In this document: piece by piece, positions 6,749 to 14,012 of the stretch | Layout of the letters: each line of letters opens with the position of its first letter | Position numbering within the stretch: the stretch's first letter is position 1 | NCBI GenBank assembly: GCA_934691725.1 | Contig: CAKUTF010000035.1 | Location: forward strand, 1 to 27,547 | Direction: 5' to 3' | DNA from: an uncultured Fibrobacter sp. | Lineage (GTDB): Bacteria; Fibrobacterota; Fibrobacteria; Fibrobacterales; Fibrobacteraceae | DNA: 27,547 bases | The notes under the pieces: generated by a model | The model's database searches: none | Told to the model about the DNA's origin: nothing | What the model saw: only the letters and a program-made list of their open reading frames with translations | Translations under genes and position numbers: made by a program

Positions 6749-7495
6749 TTATTCTGCGGCTTCCATGTCCTCTTCGCTGATTTCCGCGTTGTGATAGACG
6801 TCCTGGACATCGTCGTCGTCTTCGAACTTGTCGAGAAGCTTCAGGAGTTTCTGCGCATCGGCGTGTTCGAGCTTTACCGGGTCGTTCGGGACGTAGGAAA
6901 TTTCCGCGCTGAGCATTTCGATTCCAGCCGCTTCGAGCGCCTTGGTCACGGCGTCGAAGGATTCCGGCGACGTGGAAATTTCGTGGACGCCGTCTTCTGT
7001 CGCCATGTCGTCCGCTCCGGCTTCGAGCGCTACGTCCATCACCTGGTCTTCGGTGTATTTGGAGGCGTCAACGTCGATAACGCCTTTGTGTGTGAAAGCC
7101 CAGGAGACGGAACCCGCTTCGCCGAGGCTTCCGCCGTTCTTGTTGAAGATGTTGCGGATGTTGGAAACGGTGCGCGTCTTGTTGTCCGTCATGCACTTTA
7201 CGAATATGGCGACTCCGCCCGGACCGCGTCCTTCGTAAATCGGTTCTTCCATGATGACGTCCTTGCCTTCGCCGGTTCCCTTGGCGATTGCGGACTCGAT
7301 GTTCTTAGCCGGAAGGCTCTGGCTCTTGGCCTTGAGAATCGCTGCGCGGAGACGCGGGTTCGCATCCGGGTTGCCGCCGCCGAGTTTCGCGGCGATGGAG
7401 ATTTCCTTGATGAATTTGTTCCAGGCCTTTGCGCGGGCGACGTCGGTTTTCGCTTTCTTGCGTTTGGTGGTTGCCCATTTGGAATGTCCGGACAT
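6749..7495 (-). CDS. yebC: YebC/PmpR family protein
   Basis: YebC-family proteins are described as transcriptional regulators and, more recently, as ribosome-associated factors helping proline-rich translation. The start MSGHSKWATTKRKKAKTDVARAKAWNK is diagnostic. It is followed by GGGNPDANPRLR near residue 40 and GRGPGGVAIFVKCMTDNKTRT near 88. The length of 248 residues is typical, and the acidic tail (EDDDDVQDVYHNAEI) matches the family. The gene stands alone with its own TAnnTTTG box upstream and shares a terminator with ppa. Confidence 0.95.
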   Translation of the reverse strand: MSGHSKWATTKRKKAKTDVARAKAWNKFIKEISIAAKLGGGNPDANPRLRAAILKAKSQSLPAKNIESAIAKGTGEGKDVIMEEPIYEGRGPGGVAIFVKCMTDNKTRTVSNIRNIFNKNGGSLGEAGSVSWAFTHKGVIDVDASKYTEDQVMDVALEAGADDMATEDGVHEISTSPESFDAVTKALEAAGIEMLSAEISYVPNDPVKLEHADAQKLLKLLDKFEDDDDVQDVYHNAEISEEDMEAAE

Positions 7496-7526
7496 ATATA
7501 CCTCGGGTGTTCAAATTTTAATGTTT

Positions 7527-7534
7527 CAAAGATA
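7527..7534 (-). promoter_or_regulatory. TAnnTTTG -10 box, yebC
   Basis: On the minus strand this reads tatctttg, an exact TAnnTTTG match, with the yebC ATG about 30 bases further on. The same octamer occurs upstream of the YchJ-like gene and of rlmN. Confidence 0.55.
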
Positions 7535-7564
7535 GAATTCTATCGCGTTGTCGGGTTAAAAATT

Positions 7565-7584
7565 TTTCAAAATGCGCTTTGAAA
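7565..7584 (-). terminator. Possible weak terminator of the amidase operon
   Basis: Seven-base AT-rich stem tttcaaa/tttgaaa around a 6-base loop, followed on the minus strand by aattttt. It lies downstream of the amidase stop. A separate inverted repeat, cgacaa-tt-ttgtcg at 7598-7611, lies between them and has no T-run. Confidence 0.3.
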
Positions 7585-7620
7585 TATATCTGGCGAGCGA
7601 CAATTTTGTCGAATGGAAAA

Positions 7621-8934
7621 TCAGTGCGAAAGCGTTTTCAGGTATTCGTCGATCGCTTTTTTGTATTCTTCGACTCCGATGGCGATTCGCTTCGCCATGT
7701 CCTTCTGGCCCTTTTCGGAATTCATGTAGCGCTCTTCTTCCGGGTTGCTGATAAATCCGAGTTCGATAAGCGTTGCCGGCATGAACGCTCCGACCAGTAC
7801 CATGAAGCCCGCGCCGCCCGCACCGGAGCCCTGGCGGGGGATTTTTCCGCCTCCGTAGGCCTGGATGACTTTTTCGGTAAACGTGTAGCTCGCTTGCTTG
7901 TACTGCTCGAGACGCGCCTGTATCTTGAGCCAGTCGAGCGGGGAAAGTTCGTCCTTGGAATTCTTGTCCCCGTAGAGCGAAGCGACCTTGTTTTCGCGCC
8001 GGGCTATCGCTCGGTCCTCTTCGCTTTCCGGATCCCGCAAGACGTAGATGCGGAATCCCTTGGCCCTGGTTCTTCGCGCTCCGTCGATAGAATTGCAGTG
8101 GAGGCTGATGAACAGGTCGCCGTTCCAGCGGTTTGCAATCTGGGGACGCTCGGAAAGCTGGATGAACTTGTCCGTGCTGCGGGTGAGCTTTACTCGGAAG
8201 CCTCGCTTGGTGAGCTCCTTTTCGAGCAGTTTTCCCACCGAGAGGACGATGTCCTTTTCGTTCGAAAACTTTCCGATTGCGCCCGGGTCCTTCCCGCCGT
8301 GGCCCGGATCGATGACGATGTTTCGGACTTCGCGCGAACCGGCTGGCGCGTTTTTATTTTGCGGTGCGACCGATTTTTTGGATGCTTCCGTTTTCCTGGA
8401 ACCGTTAGTTTGTGTGGAATCCCGCTTCGTTTGTTTGGAATCTGAAACCGGGGATGCTTTCCTTTCCGAAATTTTTTCCGCTTTTACAATGCCCGCGGCG
8501 GAATCGAGCGAATATTTTTTGGAAAAAGCCTTGGCGAAAATTTCCATCGTCTCGGTGGCGGGAACCCAGATGATGTCGTCCTCGAAAGACGTCGGGGCGG
8601 AAAGCTTTACCGCCTTGCCGTTTGCAAAGATATAGGGAAAGCCGACGACGAACGAGCAGGAAAAATCCTTTCCTTTGGCGGTAAAGTGCTTTTCGATGGG
8701 TTTGTATTCGGAGACCAGGCCTTCCGACCTGGCGAGCGAATCGATTTCGACCATCCAGGTGCCGCCTTTCTGCTGGACACGGACATTTGCAGGCGATTCG
8801 GTGAAAAGGCCCGTGAATAAAAGGATGATCGCAAAAATCAGCGCCTTGCCGCCTTGACGATGCGGGCGATGGCGAGTTTCGTGTCCCGTGCGATGATGTC
8901 TGCGCGTTTGTCCCTGTTGTCCTTGCCTCGGCAT
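7621..8934 (-). CDS. N-acetylmuramoyl-L-alanine amidase (Amidase_3)
   Basis: Zinc hydrolase that cuts the amide bond between MurNAc and the stem peptide; acts in the periplasm in daughter-cell separation or wall turnover. The C-terminal ~230 residues carry the zinc ligands and catalytic Glu of Amidase_3: IVIDPGHGGKDPGAIG, NEKDIVLSV, FISLHCNS and ATLIELGFISNPEE. The N-terminal ~130 residues include an exported hydrophobic segment (ALIFAIILLFTGLF) and an AMIN-like or copper-amine-oxidase-like region. A Ser/Lys/Thr-rich linker joins the two. The start is uncertain. ATG 8934 is the only ATG/GTG/TTG upstream of the hydrophobic segment, but it lies inside smpB and adds ~30 residues. A CTG at 8841-8839 overlaps the smpB stop (CTGA) and would give a normal signal peptide. 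Confidence 0.88.
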   Translation of the reverse strand: MPRQGQQGQTRRHHRTGHETRHRPHRQGGKALIFAIILLFTGLFTESPANVRVQQKGGTWMVEIDSLARSEGLVSEYKPIEKHFTAKGKDFSCSFVVGFPYIFANGKAVKLSAPTSFEDDIIWVPATETMEIFAKAFSKKYSLDSAAGIVKAEKISERKASPVSDSKQTKRDSTQTNGSRKTEASKKSVAPQNKNAPAGSREVRNIVIDPGHGGKDPGAIGKFSNEKDIVLSVGKLLEKELTKRGFRVKLTRSTDKFIQLSERPQIANRWNGDLFISLHCNSIDGARRTRAKGFRIYVLRDPESEEDRAIARRENKVASLYGDKNSKDELSPLDWLKIQARLEQYKQASYTFTEKVIQAYGGGKIPRQGSGAGGAGFMVLVGAFMPATLIELGFISNPEEERYMNSEKGQKDMAKRIAIGVEEYKKAIDEYLKTLSH

Positions 8935-9311
8935 ATACCTACTTCGATCTTGACATATCGATTTTTAAAATACAGTTTGAGCGGAATGAGCGTCAGCCCC
9001 TTGAGTTCCGTCGCCTTGCGCATCTTCTGGATTTCGGAAACGTGGGCGAGCAGTTTTCGCTTGCGCTGGGGCTCGTGGCCAAAACGCTTGGCGAAAGAAT
9101 AGTCGTCGATGTGCGCCCCGATGAGCCAGAGTTCGTTTCTGTCCTTGGAAACATCGACCCACGCGTCGTTGATGTTGCATTTTCCATCGCGGATGGACTT
9201 GATTTCCGAACCGACCAGCATGATTCCCGTTTCAAAGCGTTCATCGACAAAGTATTGGTGTTGCGCTTTGCGGTTTACGATTGTCGGCGTCTTGGAATCC
9301 TTTTGGCTCAT
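8838..9311 (-). CDS. smpB: SsrA-binding protein SmpB
   Basis: SmpB binds tmRNA and brings it to stalled ribosomes for trans-translation. Typical features are NRKAQHQYFVDERFETGIMLVGSEIKSIRDGK near residue 13, NINDAWV, and the C-terminal GKDNRDKRADI segment followed by a basic tail. The length of 157 residues is normal. The start overlaps the HU stop in ATGA, so the two are coupled. The 3' end overlaps or abuts the amidase gene. The tmRNA gene (ssrA) is not in this window. Confidence 0.95.
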   Translation of the reverse strand: MSQKDSKTPTIVNRKAQHQYFVDERFETGIMLVGSEIKSIRDGKCNINDAWVDVSKDRNELWLIGAHIDDYSFAKRFGHEPQRKRKLLAHVSEIQKMRKATELKGLTLIPLKLYFKNRYVKIEVGICRGKDNRDKRADIIARDTKLAIARIVKAARR

Positions 9312-9619
9312 CGTTCTTCGCCTTGGTTTTCGAAAATTCGGTTGAGTTCGCGGCTCGCTTCAAAGACGGGGCGGACTTGCGCTTCGACGTTTACCGGCTC
9401 GCCTGTGCGCGGGTTTCTCGCGGTGTGGGCTTCGCGGGTCTTGAGCTTGAACCTGCCAAAACCGCGGATTTCGATGTTCTTGCCTTCGACTAGCGCCTTG
9501 GAAATCGCATCCAGAAAGCTTTCCACGATGACTTTTGTGTCGACCTGCGTGAAGCCTATCCGCGAAGCGATTTCTTCGACCAGGTCCTTTTTCGTGATGT
9601 TGTTCTTGGATGCTGCCAC
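9308..9619 (-). CDS. HU/IHF family DNA-binding protein
   Basis: Small nucleoid protein that bends DNA as a dimer. Residues ~8-95 match the family: ITKKDLVEEIASRIGFTQ, IEIRGFGRFKLKTREAHTARNPRTGEPV, then VRPVFEASRELNR. The PRTGE tip of the beta arm carries the conserved intercalating Pro. The length of 103 residues is slightly longer than HU (90) and close to IHF alpha. HU and IHF subunits cannot be separated safely here. It begins 2 bases after the obg stop and overlaps smpB by 4 bases, so it sits inside the operon. Confidence 0.93.
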   Translation of the reverse strand: MAASKNNITKKDLVEEIASRIGFTQVDTKVIVESFLDAISKALVEGKNIEIRGFGRFKLKTREAHTARNPRTGEPVNVEAQVRPVFEASRELNRIFENQGEER

Positions 9620-9621
9620 GC

Positions 9622-10617
9622 CTATTTGCTCCAGCCCTTGTACTTCTTGTGCTTGTCGGGAACCAGGTCGGAAAGGGCCTTCACCAGTTCCCTGACGCCT
9701 TCGCCGGACATGGCCGATGTGACGATAAAACTTTCTTTTTTTGACTTGAACTTCTTGATGGCGGCTTCGACGCCTAGGTCGGACTTGTTGAGGGCGATGA
9801 CGTAGGGCTTTTCGACGAGCTTCGGGTGGAAGTTTTCGAGTTCCTTGCGAAGCGTCTGGAATTTTTGCCAGGCGTCTTCTTCGAAGGCGTCGATGACGAA
9901 CAGGAGCGCGTAGGTGCGTTCGATGTGTTTGAGAAATTCGTGCCCGAGACCCTTGCCGGAACTCGCCCCGTCGATGAGGCCGGGAATGTCCGCGACGACA
10001 AAGGAATGTGCCGCATAGGAGACGATCCCGAGGACCGGTTCGAGGGTCGTGAACGGGTAGTCGCCGACCTTGGGCTTTGCCGAGGATATTTTATTGACGA
10101 GCGACGACTTGCCCGCGTTCGGGAAGCCGACAAGCCCGATATCCGCGACGAGTTTCAGTTCGAGAAAGAGTTCCCTGCGTTCGCCGCTTTGTCCGCGTGT
10201 CGCCTTTTCGGGACCTTGCACCGTGGGGGTGACGAAATGGACGTTTCCCAGTCCTCCGCGCCCGCCCTTGGCGGCTATCCAGCGCTGGTTCGGCTCGGTA
10301 AGGTCGGCGAGAATGTGCCCCGCGGAATCCTTGACGATCGTGCCGCAGGGAACGTCGATTATCAAGTCCTTTGCCGATCTTCCCGTGCAACGGGCCGCTC
10401 CGCCGTCTTCGCCGTTGTCCGCCTTGTAGATGCGCTGGTTTCCCATGTCGAGCAGGGTCGTGTATTGTTCGTTCGCCCGCAGGATGACGCTTCCACCGCG
10501 TCCGCCGTCGCCGCCGTCCGGACCGCCGAGAGGAACAAATTTTTCCCTGCGGAAACTGCTGAGACCGTTGCCGCCTTTTCCCGAGCGAACGTCGATTGTC
10601 TTTTCGTCTAAAAACAT
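9622..10617 (-). CDS. obg: GTPase Obg/CgtA
   Basis: Obg is an essential GTPase acting in 50S ribosome assembly and stress control. From ATG 10617 the protein has 331 residues. The glycine-rich Obg fold comes first (SGKGGNGLSSFRREKFVPLGGPDGGDGG, residues 12-39). The G domain follows: G1 GFPNAGKSS at 164-172, G3 DIPGLIDGA, G4 NKSD and G5 TSAMSGEG. The variable C-terminal OCT domain is absent, as in many short Obg proteins. The open frame continues upstream to 10773, but that part lies in argC and is low-complexity shadow sequence. ATG 10617 is chosen because MFLDEKTIDV aligns with the family start. It overlaps the argC stop by 10 bases. Confidence 0.95.
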   Translation of the reverse strand: MFLDEKTIDVRSGKGGNGLSSFRREKFVPLGGPDGGDGGRGGSVILRANEQYTTLLDMGNQRIYKADNGEDGGAARCTGRSAKDLIIDVPCGTIVKDSAGHILADLTEPNQRWIAAKGGRGGLGNVHFVTPTVQGPEKATRGQSGERRELFLELKLVADIGLVGFPNAGKSSLVNKISSAKPKVGDYPFTTLEPVLGIVSYAAHSFVVADIPGLIDGASSGKGLGHEFLKHIERTYALLFVIDAFEEDAWQKFQTLRKELENFHPKLVEKPYVIALNKSDLGVEAAIKKFKSKKESFIVTSAMSGEGVRELVKALSDLVPDKHKKYKGWSK

Positions 10618-11582
10618 GAGAGACCGATTCCTTCGTCGATTCCGAGCGCGATGTTCATGTTCTGGATGGCTGCTCCGGATGCGCCCTTGCCTAGATTGTC
10701 GATGACTACTGTGACCTGGAGAGCCTTGCCTTTCCCGAAGACGTAGATGTGCGCTTCGTTTGTACCGTTGCATTCCGTCGGGTCGAGCGATCCCGCGTCG
10801 AGCGTCGGCTCTTCTTCGTAGGGGAGAACCTTGACGAAACGGGAACCTGCATAATGCTCCGCGAGGACTTCTTGCAGGTCGCTTGCCGAAACGCTTTTCT
10901 TGAGAGCGCTTGGAACGATTGCCGTGGAAACCGCCATGCCCTCGTAGTAGGGACCGACTATTGGGTTGAAAATCGGGGGATTTTCGAGACCGCAGACCTT
11001 TTGCATTTCGGGGAGATGCTTGTGGTGATGCCCGAGCGCGTAAGGTCTCGGGGCGAAAAGCCGCGGCGACATTCCCGGATGGGAGACCTGGGCGCCTTCC
11101 GCTTCGTAGCTCGCAATCATCTTCTTTCCGCCGCCCGAATACCCGGTAAGGCTGTAAGTCGAAAGCTCCGCATCCTTTCCGAGAATCCCGTTCGATATTA
11201 GCGGGTAGATGCCGAGGATGAATCCCGAAGCGTGACAGCCCGGGTTCGCAATCCGCGGGTTGCTTTTTACCGCGTCCCGGAATCCTGTGGAAAGCTCGGG
11301 AAGTCCGTATGCCCAGGCGGGATTTGTACGGTGCGCCGTCGAGGCATCGATAATCTTTGTCTTCGGGTTCGTACAGAGCGAAGCGCTTTCGATTGCCGCT
11401 GCGTCGGGAAGGCAGAGAAACGTTACGTCGGAATCGTTTATCAGACGTTTCCGTTCTCCGGCGTCTTTTCGAAGTTCCGGGGCGATGCGCAGGATTTCCA
11501 CATCGTCCCGCTTGGACAGGCGTTCATAGATCTGGAGACCGGTCGTTCCGGCCTCGCCATCGACGAATATGCGGAATTTCAT
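10608..11582 (-). CDS. argC: N-acetyl-gamma-glutamyl-phosphate reductase
   Basis: ArgC reduces N-acetylglutamyl phosphate to the semialdehyde with NADPH, the third step of arginine/ornithine synthesis. The N-terminus VDGEAGTTGLQIYERL is the nucleotide-binding part, and the active-site Cys is C116 in NPGCHASGF. The SYEAEGAQVSHP and GLPEL segments fit. At 324 residues with the short VDGEAGTTG start it is the type 2 form. A good ribosome site (GAGGT) lies 6-7 bases before ATG 11582. It is 31 bases downstream of the YchJ-like gene and overlaps obg by 10 bases. No other arg gene is nearby. Confidence 0.93.
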   Translation of the reverse strand: MKFRIFVDGEAGTTGLQIYERLSKRDDVEILRIAPELRKDAGERKRLINDSDVTFLCLPDAAAIESASLCTNPKTKIIDASTAHRTNPAWAYGLPELSTGFRDAVKSNPRIANPGCHASGFILGIYPLISNGILGKDAELSTYSLTGYSGGGKKMIASYEAEGAQVSHPGMSPRLFAPRPYALGHHHKHLPEMQKVCGLENPPIFNPIVGPYYEGMAVSTAIVPSALKKSVSASDLQEVLAEHYAGSRFVKVLPYEEEPTLDAGSLDPTECNGTNEAHIYVFGKGKALQVTVVIDNLGKGASGAAIQNMNIALGIDEGIGLSCF

Positions 11583-11613
11583 TTTCGCACCTCGTGCCGT
11601 TACAGGCGAATGC

Positions 11614-12114
11614 TTACTGGTTCTTGCCGCAGCACTTCTTGTATTTGAGTCCCGAGCCGCACGGGCACGGATCGTTGCGACCGACGTCCGGGGTCGTCTT
11701 GTGGATGGTCGAAGGCTTCACGGCGTGTCCGTCGTAAAAGAGCCATGCGCCATTGACCTTGTGGAATTCGGAAAGCTCGTGATGCTCGCGGGCGACGGAA
11801 CCCTGCTTGTACTTGCAGATGAACTCGACCCAGCCGATGTTCTTCTCTTCTTCCGTCTTCGTCTGGAGAATCTGGATGCCGAGCCATTCGGAACGCTTGC
11901 TCCATTCCTCGACGCTTTTTTCGTCGTAATCCGTCTGCTGGGAAGGTTCGAGCGATTCCCTGAGCCACTTGACTTCGTGCTTGGCGTAGGCCGTGTAGCG
12001 GGAGCGCATCAGGGCTTCCGGTGTGGGGGCGAGTGTCTGACCCTTGATAATCGGTTCGCAGCATTCGGAATAGGGTTTTCCGGAGCCGCACGGGCAAAGA
12101 TTTTCGTCTGCCAT
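11614..12114 (-). CDS. YchJ-like protein with two SEC-C zinc motifs
   Basis: Product of 166 residues. Two SEC-C motifs, short zinc-binding segments related to the SecA C-terminus, lie at each end: CPCGSGKPYSECC near residue 7 and CPCGSGLKYKKCC near the end. The middle (ALMRSRYTAYAKHEVKWL, WVEFICKYKQGSVAREHHELSEF) matches the NTF2-like domain of YchJ/UPF0225. The biochemical role of this family is unknown. The frame is open from ATG 12156, but that ATG lies inside the TAnnTTTG promoter. ATG 12114 has GAGGAA 6 bases upstream and begins directly with MADENLCPC, so it is preferred. It heads the run toward argC. Confidence 0.85.
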   Translation of the reverse strand: MADENLCPCGSGKPYSECCEPIIKGQTLAPTPEALMRSRYTAYAKHEVKWLRESLEPSQQTDYDEKSVEEWSKRSEWLGIQILQTKTEEEKNIGWVEFICKYKQGSVAREHHELSEFHKVNGAWLFYDGHAVKPSTIHKTTPDVGRNDPCPCGSGLKYKKCCGKNQ

Positions 12115-12153
12115 GGAAATTCCTCGGTTTTCTTTAAACAGAATAAGTTTTGT

Positions 12154-12161
12154 CAAAGATA
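12154..12161 (-). promoter_or_regulatory. TAnnTTTG -10 box, YchJ-argC-obg operon
   Basis: Minus-strand tatctttg, an exact TAnnTTTG match, lies about 40 bases before ATG 12114. It supports the shorter start of the YchJ-like gene and marks the likely start of the operon that runs to the amidase. Confidence 0.55.
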
Positions 12162-12168
12162 AATTATA

Positions 12169-12792
12169 TCAATCCTCGGCCTTTTTCAAGAGCCAGAATT
12201 CTTCCTTGCCCTTTCTTTCGGGGATGCTTTCCTTGGCGGGAACCCTTTCGACGACATCGAAGATTCCGCCGAGACGCGCCATCAGCTCCCCCTCGGATGT
12301 CGGGTGCGGTGGCCCCTGGAGCGTGTTGCCGTTCAGGAACGGGTAGAAAAACGCGATGACTACGCCGTCGTCCTTGAGCATCTTCTGCCACACTTCGAAA
12401 CACTCGTCGCGTCGTCCCGGGTGGATGCCCGTGAACGTGCAGTAGTCGTAGATGATGTCGAACTGCTGGCCGCCTTTTTTGGGATCCTTGGGGCTGAGTT
12501 CGAACAGGTCGAGGTTCAGCGACTTGAAATTCTCGTGCTTCCGGGAAAGCCTGTCGAGTTCATCGACAGCGGTCGGCGCAAAATCCACGGCGAGAACGTC
12601 ATGTCCGCGCTTCGCCCACGCTTCCGCGTCGTAGCCGTATCCCGCTCCCGGGACGAGCACGCTTCCTTCCTTGGGGCAGTGCGGGTCCTTGAAAAATTCG
12701 AGCAGGGCCGGAGTGGCCTTTTTGAGGTTCCAGTAATCCTTGTGTTCCGTGTAGAGATTTTCCCAGAACTCAGGCAGATTCTGTGTCAGCAT
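12169..12792 (-). CDS. Class I SAM methyltransferase, TPMT family
   Basis: Product of 207 residues. Thiopurine S-methyltransferase-type enzymes use S-adenosylmethionine to methylate thiols, selenium/tellurium compounds or halides. The N-terminus FWENLYTEHKDYWNLKKATPALLEFF is typical of TPMT and related thiol methyltransferases. SAM-binding motif I is VLVPGAGYGYDAEAWAKRGHDVLAVDFA at residues ~45-72. The YDYCTFTGIHP and FFYPFLNG segments fit the family. The start ATG 12792 lies inside the rlmN 3' end (23-base overlap), so it is probably translated from the rlmN message. The substrate cannot be told from sequence. Confidence 0.85.
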   Translation of the reverse strand: MLTQNLPEFWENLYTEHKDYWNLKKATPALLEFFKDPHCPKEGSVLVPGAGYGYDAEAWAKRGHDVLAVDFAPTAVDELDRLSRKHENFKSLNLDLFELSPKDPKKGGQQFDIIYDYCTFTGIHPGRRDECFEVWQKMLKDDGVVIAFFYPFLNGNTLQGPPHPTSEGELMARLGGIFDVVERVPAKESIPERKGKEEFWLLKKAED

Positions 12793-13867
12793 GGGTTACC
12801 TTCTGTTGTTTTTTGTAAGCGAGCTGTCCGCAGGCGGCAAGGATGTCGCGCCCGCGCGGATTTCGGATGGTGATCTGGATTTCCGCCGCCCGGACCTTTT
12901 CGAGGAATCGTTCCACTTCCTCTTCCGTCGGGGCTTCGATGCTTGGATCGTCCATCTCGTTCAAAACGATGGCGTTTACCTTGCAGCGACGTGGCGCGCA
13001 AATTTTAATCAGTTCCTTGGCTGCTGCGTCCGTGCAGGTGACGCCTTTCATGAGGACGAATTCGAACGTCACGTAGTTGTCGGTTCTTCGCGTGTATTCG
13101 TCGGTCGCTTCGAGGAGCTTTTCGATGGGCCAGACCCGGTTCACGGGCATGACGGAGCTTCGCGCCGCGTTGTTCGTGCTGTTGAGGCTTACCGCGAGGC
13201 AGCAGGGCGTGTTCCTATCGACCAGTTCCTTGATTTTCGGGACTACTCCGCTCGTGCTCACGGTCATCTTTTTCCGTCCCAGGTTGAAGAGCTTCTGGTT
13301 GTGGAGCGTGCAGCATGTCCGGTGGACGTTCTCGAGGTTGTTGAGCGGCTCTCCCATGCCCATGAAGATGATATTCGTCACCTGGGCGGGTTTCCCGTCG
13401 GCGTCGATTTCGCCGGTCGCTTTCAGGTAGTCGTTCACGCGGATGATTTCTTCGAGGATTTCGCCCGCTTCGAGGTTTCGGATGAATCCCATCTTGGCCG
13501 TCCGACAAAAGGCGCAGTTCTGGGCGCATCCGATTTGCGTGGAGACGCACACGGAGAAGCGTCCGTTGGTCGGGATGAGGACCGTTTCGATGTATTGGTC
13601 GTCCGCGGTCCGGAAAAGCCATTTGACTGCGCCGTCAACGGAGACGAGATGCTCGACTTCGGAGAGGGAGCGAATGGCGAATGCCCGGGCGAGCTTTTCG
13701 CGCGTCTGCTGCGGGATGTTCGTCATCTGGTCGTAACCCGAAACCTGGCGGCAGAAAAGCCAGTTCTCGATTTGGTCCGCCCGGTAGGACTTTTCGCAAT
13801 TTGCGGAAAGCCACTCCTTGAGTTCATCTACCGTAAGGGATTTGATATCTTTGTAATTGTTCGTCAC
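12770..13867 (-). CDS. rlmN: 23S rRNA/tRNA adenine-C2 methyltransferase RlmN
   Basis: Radical-SAM enzyme that methylates C2 of A2503 in 23S rRNA and A37 of some tRNAs. The [4Fe-4S] motif is CAQNCAFC (CxxxCxxC) after TQIG. GMGEPLNNLENV is the SAM-binding GGE-like motif, and MTVSTSGVVPKI follows. The second methyl-carrying Cys is in the NPRGRDILAACGQL segment near the C-terminus. The length of 365 residues is normal. The start is a GTG at 13867, giving VTNNYKDIKSLT. It sits 7 bases after a TAnnTTTG box with no Shine-Dalgarno, so the mRNA may be leaderless. It overlaps the methyltransferase gene by 23 bases. Confidence 0.95.
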   Translation of the reverse strand: MTNNYKDIKSLTVDELKEWLSANCEKSYRADQIENWLFCRQVSGYDQMTNIPQQTREKLARAFAIRSLSEVEHLVSVDGAVKWLFRTADDQYIETVLIPTNGRFSVCVSTQIGCAQNCAFCRTAKMGFIRNLEAGEILEEIIRVNDYLKATGEIDADGKPAQVTNIIFMGMGEPLNNLENVHRTCCTLHNQKLFNLGRKKMTVSTSGVVPKIKELVDRNTPCCLAVSLNSTNNAARSSVMPVNRVWPIEKLLEATDEYTRRTDNYVTFEFVLMKGVTCTDAAAKELIKICAPRRCKVNAIVLNEMDDPSIEAPTEEEVERFLEKVRAAEIQITIRNPRGRDILAACGQLAYKKQQKVTHADTESA

Positions 13868-13874
13868 CGAAAAG

Positions 13875-13882
13875 CAAAGATA
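13875..13882 (-). promoter_or_regulatory. TAnnTTTG -10 box, rlmN
   Basis: Minus-strand tatctttg, exact match, ending 7 bases before the rlmN GTG at 13867. A weak -35 candidate (ttacat) lies 16 bases upstream. Confidence 0.55.
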
Positions 13883-13948
13883 GCAATTTTCGCGAGAAAT
13901 GTAAGGAACAAAAAAAATGGAAATTTTCCACTAGCGGAAAAAACAGGA

Positions 13949-13970
13949 AAAGAAAAACTCCCGCAAGAGT
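13949..13970 (-). terminator. Probable terminator of the Wadjet operon
   Basis: On the minus strand a 5-base stem actct/ggagt around the tetraloop tgcg is followed by ttttctttt. It lies about 45 bases after the jetD stop and before the rlmN promoter. The stem is short, so confidence is moderate. Confidence 0.5.
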
Positions 13971-14012
13971 GTGAGAAACGGTTCTTTGGGAGGTTTTTCT
14001 CTCCAATCAGTT

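Noticed and set aside
10618..10773. N-terminal extension of Obg
   Set aside because: It lies inside argC and has Arg/His/Ser shadow composition, and the family start is at 10617.
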